Shown here: positions 1-6,388 of the stretch, one piece after another | Layout: each line of letters starts with the position of its first letter | Numbering within the stretch: position 1 is the stretch's first letter | Source of the DNA: Chloroflexia bacterium | Lineage (GTDB): Bacteria; Chloroflexota; Chloroflexia; QHBQ01; JADMIH01 | Direction of reading: 5' to 3' | Assembly (NCBI GenBank): GCA_025927935.1 | Contig: JAICKM010000161.1 | Coordinates: 1 to 11,193, forward strand | Length of the DNA: 11,193 bases | Notes under the pieces: generated by a model | The model's database searches: none | What the model was told of the DNA's origin: nothing | Seen by the model: the letters and a program-made list of their open reading frames with translations, nothing else | Position numbers and translations under genes: made by a program

Positions 1-1376
1 AGGGCGGCGTCGAGTTGGGCCAGTTCCGCCGCCCGCCCCACCAGCGGCCCGCCCGCGCCCGGTTCGCGCAGCGCCTGTTCGGCTTCCGTGCGCTCGGCCA
101 CCAGCCCGTAGACGGGCACGGCGCCGGCTTTGCCCTTGACGCGCAGGGCGGGCAGCGCGGCCCAGCCGAAGCGCGGCCCGGCGGCCTGGCGCACCGCCTG
201 CGTCACCAGGATGCCGCCCGGCGCCGCTGATTGCATCAGCCGGGCGGCCAGGTTCACCGCGTCGCCCAGCACGCCGTAGGTGCGCCGGGCCTGCCCGCCA
301 TACGCGCCGGTCCACACCTGGCCCTGGCTGATGCCGATCTGCACGCCGCGGATGAAGCTGCAACTGGCCGGGGGCGTGCGTAGCTCTAGGGCCGCCGCCG
401 CCGCGCGGGCCGCCTCGTCGGCGTGGGCCAGCGGCGCGCCGAAGGCGGCGTACAGGTAGCTGCCCTTCTCGCCGATGGTCAGTTGCAGCAGCGCCGCCTC
501 GTAGTGCGCCAGCACTTCTTGCACCCAGTGGATAAACGTGTCCAGCCGGGCGCCCGCCGTGGGCCGCGCGTAGTCGATGCCGGTGAAGCGCAGGAACAGC
601 GCGACCACCGGGCGCAGTTCGGCCAGGAAGACACCCCGGCCATGTTGCAGCCGGTCCCACACGGCGGGCAGCACCCACGGCCGCACCTGTTCCTCCGGCA
701 CGGCCTCCGGCTCCAGCGGCGACCAGGGCGCGGGCGAGGCGGGCCGGGCCAGGCCGGTCAGCACGTGGAACTCCGCGCCGCTCTCCAGGTCCACGCAGGG
801 ATCGCCGGCGGGATCGGCGGCGGCCAGCGCCGCCCAGCTGGCCGCGTCCACCAGCACTTCGCCCCGCGCGGCCAGTTCCTCGGCCACGCCCAGCCGCTCC
901 AGGGTCGGCCCCGCGGGCGCATCGAGCACGCCCCGCCGCGGGTCGCCCACCAGGAAGCGCCGCGCCGGCCCGGCGGCCACGGCCACCTTCAGCGCCAGCG
1001 CGGCCTGCTCCCCGCCCGGCAGGGGCAGCGTGGCGAAGGGGGTCATAGCCCGTTGCATGGCGAGGGCGCACGTCGCCGCGCGCGCGCCGTCGTCGCCGTC
1101 GAACCAGCAGGTCATCGCGTCGCCGCTGAAGCTGAGCACACTGCCGCCGTACTGGTGGACCTCGGCGATCAGCGCGTCGAACACGGGGATCAGGATCTGG
1201 ACCAGTTCCTCGGAGCCGTGCTGCGGCCCCAGCGCGGCGGCAAACGCCGCGGTCAGCGCCGTGAAGCCGGAGATGTCGGCCAGCAAGGCCGCGCCGGTGG
1301 TGCGGTCGGGCAGGGGCGTGCCGTGGGCCAGCGCGTGGAGCCGGTCAATGGGTACGAAGCTACGCAGTGGGTCCAT
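1..1376 (-). CDS. Class III adenylyl cyclase, soluble-AC-like tandem cyclase domains (C-terminus cut by window edge)
   Basis: Cytoplasmic enzyme expected to make cAMP from ATP. I translated it by hand from the reverse strand; about 458 codons are visible, open at position 1. ATG at 1376 has an upstream GGAGGT five or so bases away. The first cyclase homology domain (about residues 28-178) has LLADISGF with metal-ligand Asp34 and SFSGDAM with Asp86. The second (about 255-420) lacks both aspartates. It keeps Lys304 in TIGEKGSYLYAAFG, where adenine-binding Lys sits in class III cyclases, and Asn375 and Arg379 in LGDAVNLAARL, the transition-state pair. One composite active site per chain, as in mammalian soluble AC, is therefore likely. 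At the edge GGPLVGRAAELAQL begins, typical of the AAA/NTPase region that follows such domains in proteins of 1000 or more residues. The RibD-like gene lies 142 nt upstream on the same strand. Family is certain; ATP rather than GTP specificity is inferred. Confidence 0.93.
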   Translation of the reverse strand, partial: MDPLRSFVPIDRLHALAHGTPLPDRTTGAALLADISGFTALTAAFAAALGPQHGSEELVQILIPVFDALIAEVHQYGGSVLSFSGDAMTCWFDGDDGARAATCALAMQRAMTPFATLPLPGGEQAALALKVAVAAGPARRFLVGDPRRGVLDAPAGPTLERLGVAEELAARGEVLVDAASWAALAAADPAGDPCVDLESGAEFHVLTGLARPASPAPWSPLEPEAVPEEQVRPWVLPAVWDRLQHGRGVFLAELRPVVALFLRFTGIDYARPTAGARLDTFIHWVQEVLAHYEAALLQLTIGEKGSYLYAAFGAPLAHADEAARAAAAALELRTPPASCSFIRGVQIGISQGQVWTGAYGGQARRTYGVLGDAVNLAARLMQSAAPGGILVTQAVRQAAGPRFGWAALPALRVKGKAGAVPVYGLVAERTEAEQALREPGAGGPLVGRAAELAQLDAA

Positions 1377-1426
1377 AGTGACCTCCGCGACCCATCCCGG
1401 CGGGCCGGCGCCGGGCGTTATCCGCC

Positions 1427-1449
1427 GGTGGGGCAGCGGGCGCCCCACC
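1427..1449. other. Hairpin in the cyclase leader
   Basis: GGTGGGGC at 1427-1434 pairs perfectly with GCCCCACC at 1442-1449 around a 7-nt loop. It lies between the RibD-like stop and the cyclase start, so it would be in a read-through transcript of both genes or in the cyclase 5' leader. There is no T-run, so it is not a convincing terminator. The rest of the 142-nt gap holds no clear promoter. Confidence 0.4.
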
Positions 1450-1518
1450 AGTGCCATGAACGATCCCGTTGGCGAGCCTCTACGGCCCGATGTTCCGCCA
1501 CTCGCCGGGGCCGGCTGC

Positions 1519-2058
1519 CTATTTGCGGTGGTAGGTCAGGATCGCCACGCCGCTGCCGGTCATCTTGTGGCTGACCAACTGTAAGCGTTTCAGATCGCCG
1601 CCGTTGGGGAACAGGCGTTTGCCCTTGCCGGCGACCACCGGATGAATCATGAGGGTTAATTCATCGAGCAGATCCTGTTCGAGCAGCGAGCGCACCAGCG
1701 TGGGGCTGCCCGTCACGGTAATCGTTTTGCCCGGTTGCGCTTTCAAGCGGGCGAGTTCTTCGGCGAGGTTGCCCTTGAGCAGGGTGGAGTTTTGCCAGTC
1801 GACACTATTCAGCGTCGTCGAGACCACGTATTTTGGCGTGTTGTTAATAAAGCTGGCAAAGGGTTCGTCGGTGGAGGTCGGCCAGTAGTCGGCCCACTCC
1901 TGATACGTCACCCGCCCGAGCAGGATCGCGTCCGTCTCCGCGATCATCGCTCCCATTTCGGTCCCCAAATCTTCGTCAAAGCTATCAAATTGCCATTCGT
2001 TCGGGGCTTCAGTCACGCCGTCCAGGGAGATAAACAAGCCCGAAACCACTTTGCGCAT
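1519..2058 (-). CDS. RibD C-terminal domain / dihydrofolate reductase-like protein
   Basis: A 179-residue single-domain protein of the RibD-C (dihydrofolate reductase-like) family, close to the usual length for free-standing members such as the YyaP/YwjB group. These are NAD(P)H-binding folds, but most free-standing members have no known substrate. Family marks are the N-terminus MRKVVSGLFISLDGVTEAP, LLGRVTYQEW (46-55), the TGSPTLVRSLLEQDLLDEL segment and HPVVAGKGKRLFP (139-151). I chose ATG at 2058: it opens exactly at the family's conserved N-terminus, and AGGGGA lies about 7 nt upstream. The reading frame continues upstream to 2256, but that extension is GC-rich and has no family similarity. 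Base composition is unlike the neighbours: three 60-base lines I counted gave 55%, 45% and 53% GC against 73% in a kinase line, which suggests recent transfer. A promoter about 190 nt upstream probably drives it. Confidence 0.9.
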   Translation of the reverse strand: MRKVVSGLFISLDGVTEAPNEWQFDSFDEDLGTEMGAMIAETDAILLGRVTYQEWADYWPTSTDEPFASFINNTPKYVVSTTLNSVDWQNSTLLKGNLAEELARLKAQPGKTITVTGSPTLVRSLLEQDLLDELTLMIHPVVAGKGKRLFPNGGDLKRLQLVSHKMTGSGVAILTYHRK

Positions 2059-2116
2059 AGCACGTCCCCTTTCACGCTGGGTAGCCGCAGGGTGGAATAA
2101 TGGTCCGCCGCGCCGG

Positions 2117-2139
2117 CCCCGACAGGGGCGGGGTCGGGG
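2117..2139. other. GC-rich hairpin in the RibD-like gene leader
   Basis: CCCCGAC at 2117-2123 pairs with GTCGGGG at 2133-2139 around a 9-nt loop. It lies in the predicted 180-nt leader of the RibD-like gene, about 60 nt before the start codon. No known riboswitch pattern is recognisable. GC-rich hairpins arise easily in this composition. Confidence 0.3.
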
Positions 2140-2181
2140 GTAGCGGCCCGCGGTCCGGCCAATCGGCGACCTCTGCCGGGA

Positions 2182-2195
2182 GCCGGCGCGCCGGC
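2182..2195. other. Perfect 14-bp palindrome in the RibD-like gene leader
   Basis: GCCGGCGCGCCGGC reads the same on both strands. It lies about 50 nt downstream of the predicted -10 of the minus-strand promoter, so it could be an operator or a leader hairpin. It may equally be chance in GC-rich DNA. Confidence 0.25.
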
Positions 2196-2246
2196 CCCGC
2201 CGGGCCGCCAGCGAGTGCAACGTAGAGGGAGGATGTTTACCGCGCC

Positions 2247-2275
2247 AGTATAGCAACTTGCCGCCCCCCGCGCAA
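2247..2275 (-). promoter_or_regulatory. Predicted promoter for the RibD-like gene (and possibly the cyclase)
   Basis: Read on the minus strand: -35 TTGCGC (2275-2270), 17-nt spacer, -10 TATACT (2252-2247) preceded by TGC, an extended -10 that differs from TGnTATAAT at one base. The predicted start of transcription is near 2240, leaving a GC-rich leader of about 180 nt before the ATG at 2058. Confidence 0.6.
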
Positions 2276-2279
2276 GCAC

Positions 2280-2392
2280 ACGAGTGGTCGGTGATCGGTG
2301 GTCAGTGGTCAGTACGACGAGTTCGCCGCGCGCTCGTCCTGGCGGCTGACGGCTGACGGCTGACGACTGACCACCGACCACTGACCACTCGT
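2280..2392. repeat. Inverted pair of degenerate heptamer arrays
   Basis: The left arm 2280-2312 and right arm 2360-2392 are inverted repeats matching at 30 of 33 positions. Both arms are built from heptamers: four GTGGTCR-type units at 2284-2311 and six units at 2344-2385 (GGCTGAC three times, then GACTGAC, CACCGAC, CACTGAC). Inside the loop, GACGAG (2316-2321) pairs with CTCGTC (2333-2338). The element lies exactly between two divergent promoters, and its right arm contains the -35 of the kinase promoter. Heptamer repeats of this type are, from memory, common between genes in Chloroflexota and cyanobacteria. I found no flanking target-site duplication, so a MITE is not supported. Confidence 0.8.
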
Positions 2393-2409
2393 CCCGCTTC
2401 TGGTATAAT
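2381..2409 (+). promoter_or_regulatory. Predicted promoter for the histidine kinase / response regulator operon
   Basis: -35 CTGACC (2381-2386, four of six consensus bases), 17-nt spacer, perfect -10 TATAAT (2404-2409) with extended TGG in front. Transcription should start near 2415-2417, right at the ribosome-binding site GGGAGGA (2416-2422), which sits 5 nt before the ATG at 2428. The mRNA leader would be only about 12 nt. The -35 is formed by the last heptamer of the repeat array. Confidence 0.75.
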
Positions 2410-2427
2410 GCGACCGGGAGGACGGGC

Positions 2428-4152
2428 ATGGCGGCGGACACGGCGCGCAATGAGAGCTATCGGCGGCAAATGGAGTTGCGCGCCCAGGTGCTGCGCCCGA
2501 CGTTGATCGGCACAGCGGCGCTCGCGCTGGCCTATCTGGTCGCGGGCCTCACCGGCTTCCTGATCAGCCCGCTCTATCCATGGGATGGCCTCGGCGTGCT
2601 GGCGCTCTGCGCCGGGTGCGGGGCGCTGCTGGTGCGGGGGCGGACGGCCCTGGCCGCGGCGTTCTTCGTCGCCGGGATCAGCCAGCCCGTGTTCTACGCC
2701 GGGCAGGGCTACGGCATCGCCAACCCGGTCAACAGCGCGTTCCTGCTGGGCATCATCGTGGCCGGGCTGGTCGTCGGCGGGTGGTTCCTGGGCATCTGGA
2801 CGGCGGGCTACTGCTTCTGGATGGCGGGCCTGGCCTGGGGCGAGCTGACCGGGCGCTGGACGCCCCCCGGCGCCATCCACGACCCCAATCGCATGGCCCG
2901 CTGGCTGCTGTTCTGGTGGGCGCTGTTCATCGCCACCGGCGCGCTGGTCTGGCTGTTCGCCCGCACGCTGGAACGCGCCGCCGAGGTGGCCCGCGGGCAG
3001 ACGGCGGCCCTGGCCGGCACCTTGCACAACCTGGCCGCCGAGCCGGGGCTGGACACCTTCCTGGGCCGCGTGCTGGCCGTCACCGCCACGCAATTCGGCG
3101 CGCGCTGGGCTACCCTCTGGCTCTACGACGCCGACACGGCTACCCTGCGCGCCCCGCTGGCCTACGGCGCCGGGCAGATCATCACGCCGGGCGGCGCGGG
3201 CGGCGCGGCCCTGCCGCCGCCCGTCCCCGCGGCGGATGTGGCGCTCTGGCAGGAGGCGATCCGCACCCGCCGCCCGGTGGTCGTCACCGACATCGCCAAC
3301 GACCCCCGCGTGCGGTTGCGCAACCGGCTGCTGGCCGAGGGCGTGCAGACCTTGCTCGTCGTGCCGCTGCTCCAGGGCGACGTGGCGGTGGGCCAGGTCA
3401 GCATCAACAGCACCGAGCGCCGCCGCTACCGGCCCGAAGAACAGGATCTGGCCCTGGCCCTGGCCCAGCAGGTCACGCTGGCGATCCAGTTGGGCCGGCT
3501 GGCGCAGCGCGGCGAGGAGGCCGCCGTGCTGGAGGAGCGCAACCGCATGGCCCGCGAAATCCACGACACCCTGGCCCAGGGCTTCACCGGCATCGTCGTG
3601 CAGTTGGAGGCCGCCGAGGACACACTCCCCGCAGAGCCGGACGCCGCCCAGGCCCACCTGGACCGGGCGCGCGCCCTGGCCCGCGACAGCCTGGCCGAGG
3701 CCCGCCGCTCGGTCTGGGCCTTGCGCCCGCGGGCGCTCGAAGGCGGCGACCTGGCCGGGGCGCTCGACCGCGCGGCCCAGGCGCTCACCGCCGGGACGCC
3801 CACCCGCGCCGCCGTCCACGTCCACGGCGTGCCCCGCCCGCTGCCGCCCGACCTGGCCGGCCACCTGCTGCGCATCGGCCAGGAGGCGCTCACCAACGCC
3901 GTCCGCCATGCCGCCGCCCGCCAGGTTGACATAAAACTAACTTATGATCCCACGAGTGTGGACCTGCGCGTGCATGATGACGGCCACGGCTTCGACCCCG
4001 CTGCCCCGGCGCCCGCCGCCGGGGGCGGCCTGGGCCTGCCCGGTATGCGCGAGCGCGCGGCGGGCATGGGCGCCACGCTCACCCTGATCAGTGCGCCCGG
4101 CGCCGGGACGGAAGTGCGCGTGCAGGTGCCGGTGGGCAAGGAGACCCCATGA
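2428..4152 (+). CDS. Membrane sensor histidine kinase, NarL/DegS type, with GAF domain
   Basis: A 574-residue kinase that autophosphorylates and passes phosphate to the response regulator encoded next. The N-terminal part has about five hydrophobic membrane segments (roughly 25-47, 53-69, 73-90, 100-125, 157-177) and no large external domain, so the membrane part itself or the GAF domain (about 207-362) probably senses the signal. The HisKA_3 dimerisation domain has the phospho-acceptor His379 in REIHDTLAQ. The HATPase_c domain has N-box Asn490 in QEALTNAVRHA, the DDGHGF box (Asp518) and GGLGLPGMRERA. ATG at 2428 has GGGAGGA 5 nt upstream. The stop overlaps the next start by ATGA, implying coupled translation. 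An AT-rich patch at 3926-3948 breaks the otherwise steady GC-rich composition but keeps the frame. The ligand is unknown. Confidence 0.95.
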   Translation: MAADTARNESYRRQMELRAQVLRPTLIGTAALALAYLVAGLTGFLISPLYPWDGLGVLALCAGCGALLVRGRTALAAAFFVAGISQPVFYAGQGYGIANPVNSAFLLGIIVAGLVVGGWFLGIWTAGYCFWMAGLAWGELTGRWTPPGAIHDPNRMARWLLFWWALFIATGALVWLFARTLERAAEVARGQTAALAGTLHNLAAEPGLDTFLGRVLAVTATQFGARWATLWLYDADTATLRAPLAYGAGQIITPGGAGGAALPPPVPAADVALWQEAIRTRRPVVVTDIANDPRVRLRNRLLAEGVQTLLVVPLLQGDVAVGQVSINSTERRRYRPEEQDLALALAQQVTLAIQLGRLAQRGEEAAVLEERNRMAREIHDTLAQGFTGIVVQLEAAEDTLPAEPDAAQAHLDRARALARDSLAEARRSVWALRPRALEGGDLAGALDRAAQALTAGTPTRAAVHVHGVPRPLPPDLAGHLLRIGQEALTNAVRHAAARQVDIKLTYDPTSVDLRVHDDGHGFDPAAPAPAAGGGLGLPGMRERAAGMGATLTLISAPGAGTEVRVQVPVGKETP

Positions 4153-4790
4153 GCCAGGCGAAAGCGGGCGCGATCCGCATCCTGATCGCCGATGATCACC
4201 CGGTCGTGCGTGAAGGCGTAGCGGCCATGATCGAACGCCGCCCCGACATGACCGTGGTGGCCGAGGCCGCGACGGGCCGCGAAGCCGTGGCCGCCTATCG
4301 CGCGGCGCAGCCCGATGTCGTCCTGATGGACCTGCGGATGCCGGAGATGACCGGCGTGGAGGCCATCGGCGCCATCCGCGGCGAGTTTCCCGGCGCGCGC
4401 ATCATCGTGCTCACCACCTATGACGGCGACGAGGACATCTATCGCGGCCTGCAAGCCGGGGCGCGCGCCTACCTGCTCAAGGACGCCCCGCGCGACGAAC
4501 TGCTCGACGCCATCCGCGCCGTGCATGCCGGGCAGAGCCGCATCCCGCCCGCCGTGGCCGCGCGCCTGGCCGAGCGCGTGCTGGCCGGCCCCCAACTGAC
4601 CGCCCGCGAACTCGAAGTGCTGCGCGGCATCGTCGCGGGCCGGAGCAACAAGGAGATCGGCGCCGCCCTGAGCATCGGCGAGGGCACGGTCAAGGCCCAC
4701 GTCAACAACATCCTGGGCAAACTCGGCGTGAACGACCGCACCCAGGCCGTGACCACGGCCCTCCAGCGCGGCATCGTCCACCTGGATTAG
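4149..4790 (+). CDS. Two-component response regulator, NarL/FixJ family
   Basis: A 213-residue DNA-binding regulator, the usual length for the family. The receiver domain (about 9-125) has the acidic pair Asp15/Asp16, phospho-acceptor Asp61 in VVLMDLRMPEMTG, Thr89 in IIVLTTYDGD and Lys111 in YLLKDAPRDE, so it looks fully functional. The LuxR-type helix-turn-helix is at the C-terminus: LTARELEVLRGIVAGRSNKEI, then GTVKAHVNNILGKLGVNDRTQA. The start ATG overlaps the kinase stop in ATGA, so the two proteins are very probably made together and are cognate partners. The kinase promoter should drive both; a 19-nt palindrome follows 15 nt after the stop. Target genes cannot be told from sequence; autoregulation through the repeat-rich upstream region is possible but untested. 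Confidence 0.96.
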   Translation: MSQAKAGAIRILIADDHPVVREGVAAMIERRPDMTVVAEAATGREAVAAYRAAQPDVVLMDLRMPEMTGVEAIGAIRGEFPGARIIVLTTYDGDEDIYRGLQAGARAYLLKDAPRDELLDAIRAVHAGQSRIPPAVAARLAERVLAGPQLTARELEVLRGIVAGRSNKEIGAALSIGEGTVKAHVNNILGKLGVNDRTQAVTTALQRGIVHLD

Positions 4791-4805
4791 CTCATCAAGG
4801 CGACG

Positions 4806-4824
4806 GGCCGGTTTCAAACCGGCC
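4806..4824. repeat. 19-nt palindrome after the two-component operon (REP-like, copy 1)
   Basis: GGCCGGTT, loop TCA, AACCGGCC: an 8-bp perfect stem starting 15 nt after the response-regulator stop. It matches the palindrome at 9054-9072 in 18 of 19 bases. It could end or stabilise the transcript, but there is no T-run, so Rho-independent termination is not supported. Confidence 0.6.
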
Positions 4825-4836
4825 GCCAACAGACAG

Positions 4837-4869
4837 GGGCAGCGGTGTGGCGGCCCTCCACCGCTGCCC
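4837..4869. other. Hairpin just upstream of the hydrolase-like gene
   Basis: GGGCAGCGGTG (4837-4847) pairs perfectly with CACCGCTGCCC (4859-4869), 11 bp around an 11-nt loop. The ribosome-binding site AGGAG follows at 4873-4877. It may terminate upstream transcription or sit in the leader of the next gene. No promoter is evident between 4791 and 4890. Confidence 0.5.
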
Positions 4870-4890
4870 GGCAGGAGAACATGGGTAACT

Positions 4891-5658
4891 ATGGGCTATC
4901 ACGATCATTATGTGTTCATGGACGGCTGTATCGTCAAAGGCTGCCGGCCCGTGATCGACTTCGACCGCAGCTTCGGCGAGTACGCCGCGTTATTGCGCGA
5001 ACTGTACCGGCGCGGCGGCTGGGGGCGCGGCGCGCGGCGCGTGCTGGGTGTGCCTGTATCGGAGAGCTTCGACTCCTGGGCCGCCACCCACGTCCATACC
5101 GCCCAGTCCACGCAGAACATGGGCACCGGGTCCGACCGGGTGGAGCGCATCGTCCAGGTGCTGAAAGGGCCGGGCAACGTCCACCTGTTTGGCACCAGCG
5201 CGGCGGGCGCGGCCATGCTCGAATACTTTCTGCGCACGGCCCCGAACACGCTCTACTGGCATGCGCGCGACCCGCTGGCCCGCCGCCTCCCGCGGCAGAA
5301 GTTCACAATCCACCCGCAGATCGCCAGCTTCACGGCCATCGACGCGCCCACCGACTGGATTCCCTTGCGGCGGGGCGGCGGGCCAGGCCGCAGCGGCGCC
5401 GAGCCGGGCACGCTGGGCGCGTACCTCGCCAAACACACGCGCATCAAAACCGGACCGGGCACCCCACCGGGCGAGCATACCACCCGGCTGGAGGATGTGC
5501 CCGGCACCTGGGTGGGCGCCGTGCCCATCGCCGGGCTGGACTACGACAATGATCCGCATTACGATTACTTGCCGGAGGAACCGCTGGCCCGCCACATCTA
5601 CACCGGCGGCCACATGTCGCACGAGACGCGCGCCTTCCTGGAGCGCGTCTGGCGCTGA
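4891..5658 (+). CDS. Unrecognised protein with alpha/beta-hydrolase-like features
   Basis: I do not recognise this 255-residue protein as a named family. It is soluble, with no signal peptide or membrane segment. The segment VHLFGTSAAGAAMLEYFL resembles a nucleophile elbow: beta strand, Gly101-x-Ser103-x-Ala-Gly, then a small-residue helix. Asp151 or Asp155 in IDAPTDW and His241 or His244 in GGHMSHETRAFL near the C-terminus could complete a Ser-Asp-His triad. That fits a lipase/esterase-like fold, but the triad is an inference. The middle (about 150-195) is rich in Gly, Pro and Arg and probably a loop. ATG at 4891 lies 13 nt after AGGAG (4873-4877), long spacing; an out-of-frame ATG at 4881 is closer to it, but that frame reads as Arg-rich shadow sequence. 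It is 28 nt upstream of the MBL gene, so the two are probably co-transcribed. Confidence 0.75.
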   Translation: MGYHDHYVFMDGCIVKGCRPVIDFDRSFGEYAALLRELYRRGGWGRGARRVLGVPVSESFDSWAATHVHTAQSTQNMGTGSDRVERIVQVLKGPGNVHLFGTSAAGAAMLEYFLRTAPNTLYWHARDPLARRLPRQKFTIHPQIASFTAIDAPTDWIPLRRGGGPGRSGAEPGTLGAYLAKHTRIKTGPGTPPGEHTTRLEDVPGTWVGAVPIAGLDYDNDPHYDYLPEEPLARHIYTGGHMSHETRAFLERVWR

Positions 5659-5686
5659 CACCCGCCACAGCTAGAACAGGAGATCT

Positions 5687-6388
5687 ATGCACCGCATTCT
5701 ACCAGGGTTATACACCTTCAGCGGCCTCGGCCTGGGCCGCGTCTACCTCATCCGCGACCCCGACGGCCTGACGCTGATCGATACTAGCATCGGCTCGGCG
5801 GCGGACAAGATCGTGACCCAGATCCGGCGAGCGGGCGGCAGCGCCCGCGACGTGCGCCGCATCCTGATCACCCACGCCCACCCCGACCACATCGGCGGGC
5901 TGCCGCGCTTGAAGGAGCTGACCGGCGCCGAGGTGATCTGCTCCGAGATCGAGCGGCCCGTGACCGAGGGCAAGGCGCCCATCAACCGCCCTCCGCCGGA
6001 TCAGTTGCGCGGGCCGCTGGGCCGGGCGCGGGCGGCGGCGCTGCTGCCCGGCACCCCCGTGGACCGCGTGGTGGGCGAGGGCGACACGCTGCCGGAGGTG
6101 ATGGGCGGGCTGCGCGTGCTGGCCGTGCCGGGGCACGCGCCCGGCCACCTGGCCTTCTGGCAGCCGGAGCGCGGCGTGCTTTTCTGCGGCGACGTGATGA
6201 TGCGCGCGGGCGGGCTGCGCCTGCCTATCGCGCCCTTCACCGCCGATATGGAGGAGAACCGCCGCTCGATCACCAAACTGGCCGCGCTCGACACGCGGGT
6301 GCTCTGCCTGGGCCACGGCGTGCCGCTGACCCAGCACACGGCGGCGGCGATCCGCGCCTTTGCCGCGCGGGAGGGCCGCCCGCTATGA
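5687..6388 (+). CDS. Metallo-beta-lactamase-fold hydrolase
   Basis: A 233-residue soluble metal-dependent hydrolase of the glyoxalase II/MBL superfamily. The HxHxDH motif is ITHAHPDHIGG with His63, His65, Asp67 and His68. Further metal ligands are probably the His of PGHAPGHLAF, the Asp of FCGDVMM and the His of CLGHGVPL, in the family order, so the dinuclear site looks intact. The superfamily ranges over thioesters, lactones, lactamase substrates and sulfur compounds; nothing here fixes the substrate. ATG at 5687 has AGGAG about 5 nt upstream. The stop overlaps the next start by ATGA, coupling it to the chagasin-like inhibitor, and it lies 28 nt after the hydrolase-like gene. A classical beta-lactamase is unlikely because there is no signal peptide. 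Confidence 0.92.
   Translation: MHRILPGLYTFSGLGLGRVYLIRDPDGLTLIDTSIGSAADKIVTQIRRAGGSARDVRRILITHAHPDHIGGLPRLKELTGAEVICSEIERPVTEGKAPINRPPPDQLRGPLGRARAAALLPGTPVDRVVGEGDTLPEVMGGLRVLAVPGHAPGHLAFWQPERGVLFCGDVMMRAGGLRLPIAPFTADMEENRRSITKLAALDTRVLCLGHGVPLTQHTAAAIRAFAAREGRPL

Noticed and set aside
423..1584. Two long plus-strand open frames (383 and 335 codons)
   Set aside because: They lie antisense to the cyclase gene, whose protein has all family motifs. They are rich in Arg, Gly, Ala, Pro and Ser without domains, as expected from GC-rich shadow frames.
2059..2256. N-terminal extension of the RibD-like protein
   Set aside because: The frame is open to 2256 but the family N-terminus begins exactly at Met 2058, which has its own ribosome-binding site. 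The extension is GC-rich, Arg-rich and structured.
2280..2392. MITE or insertion-sequence remnant
   Set aside because: It has inverted arms, but no target-site duplication was found and the arms are simple heptamer repeats rather than transposon ends.
2302..3909. 535-codon minus-strand open frame opposite the histidine kinase
   Set aside because: It reads as low-complexity Gly/Arg/Gln sequence and runs through the heptamer repeat. The plus strand encodes a complete kinase.
3926..3948. Internal promoter in the kinase gene (TTGACA and TATGAT)
   Set aside because: The spacing is 11 nt, far from the needed 16-18 nt.
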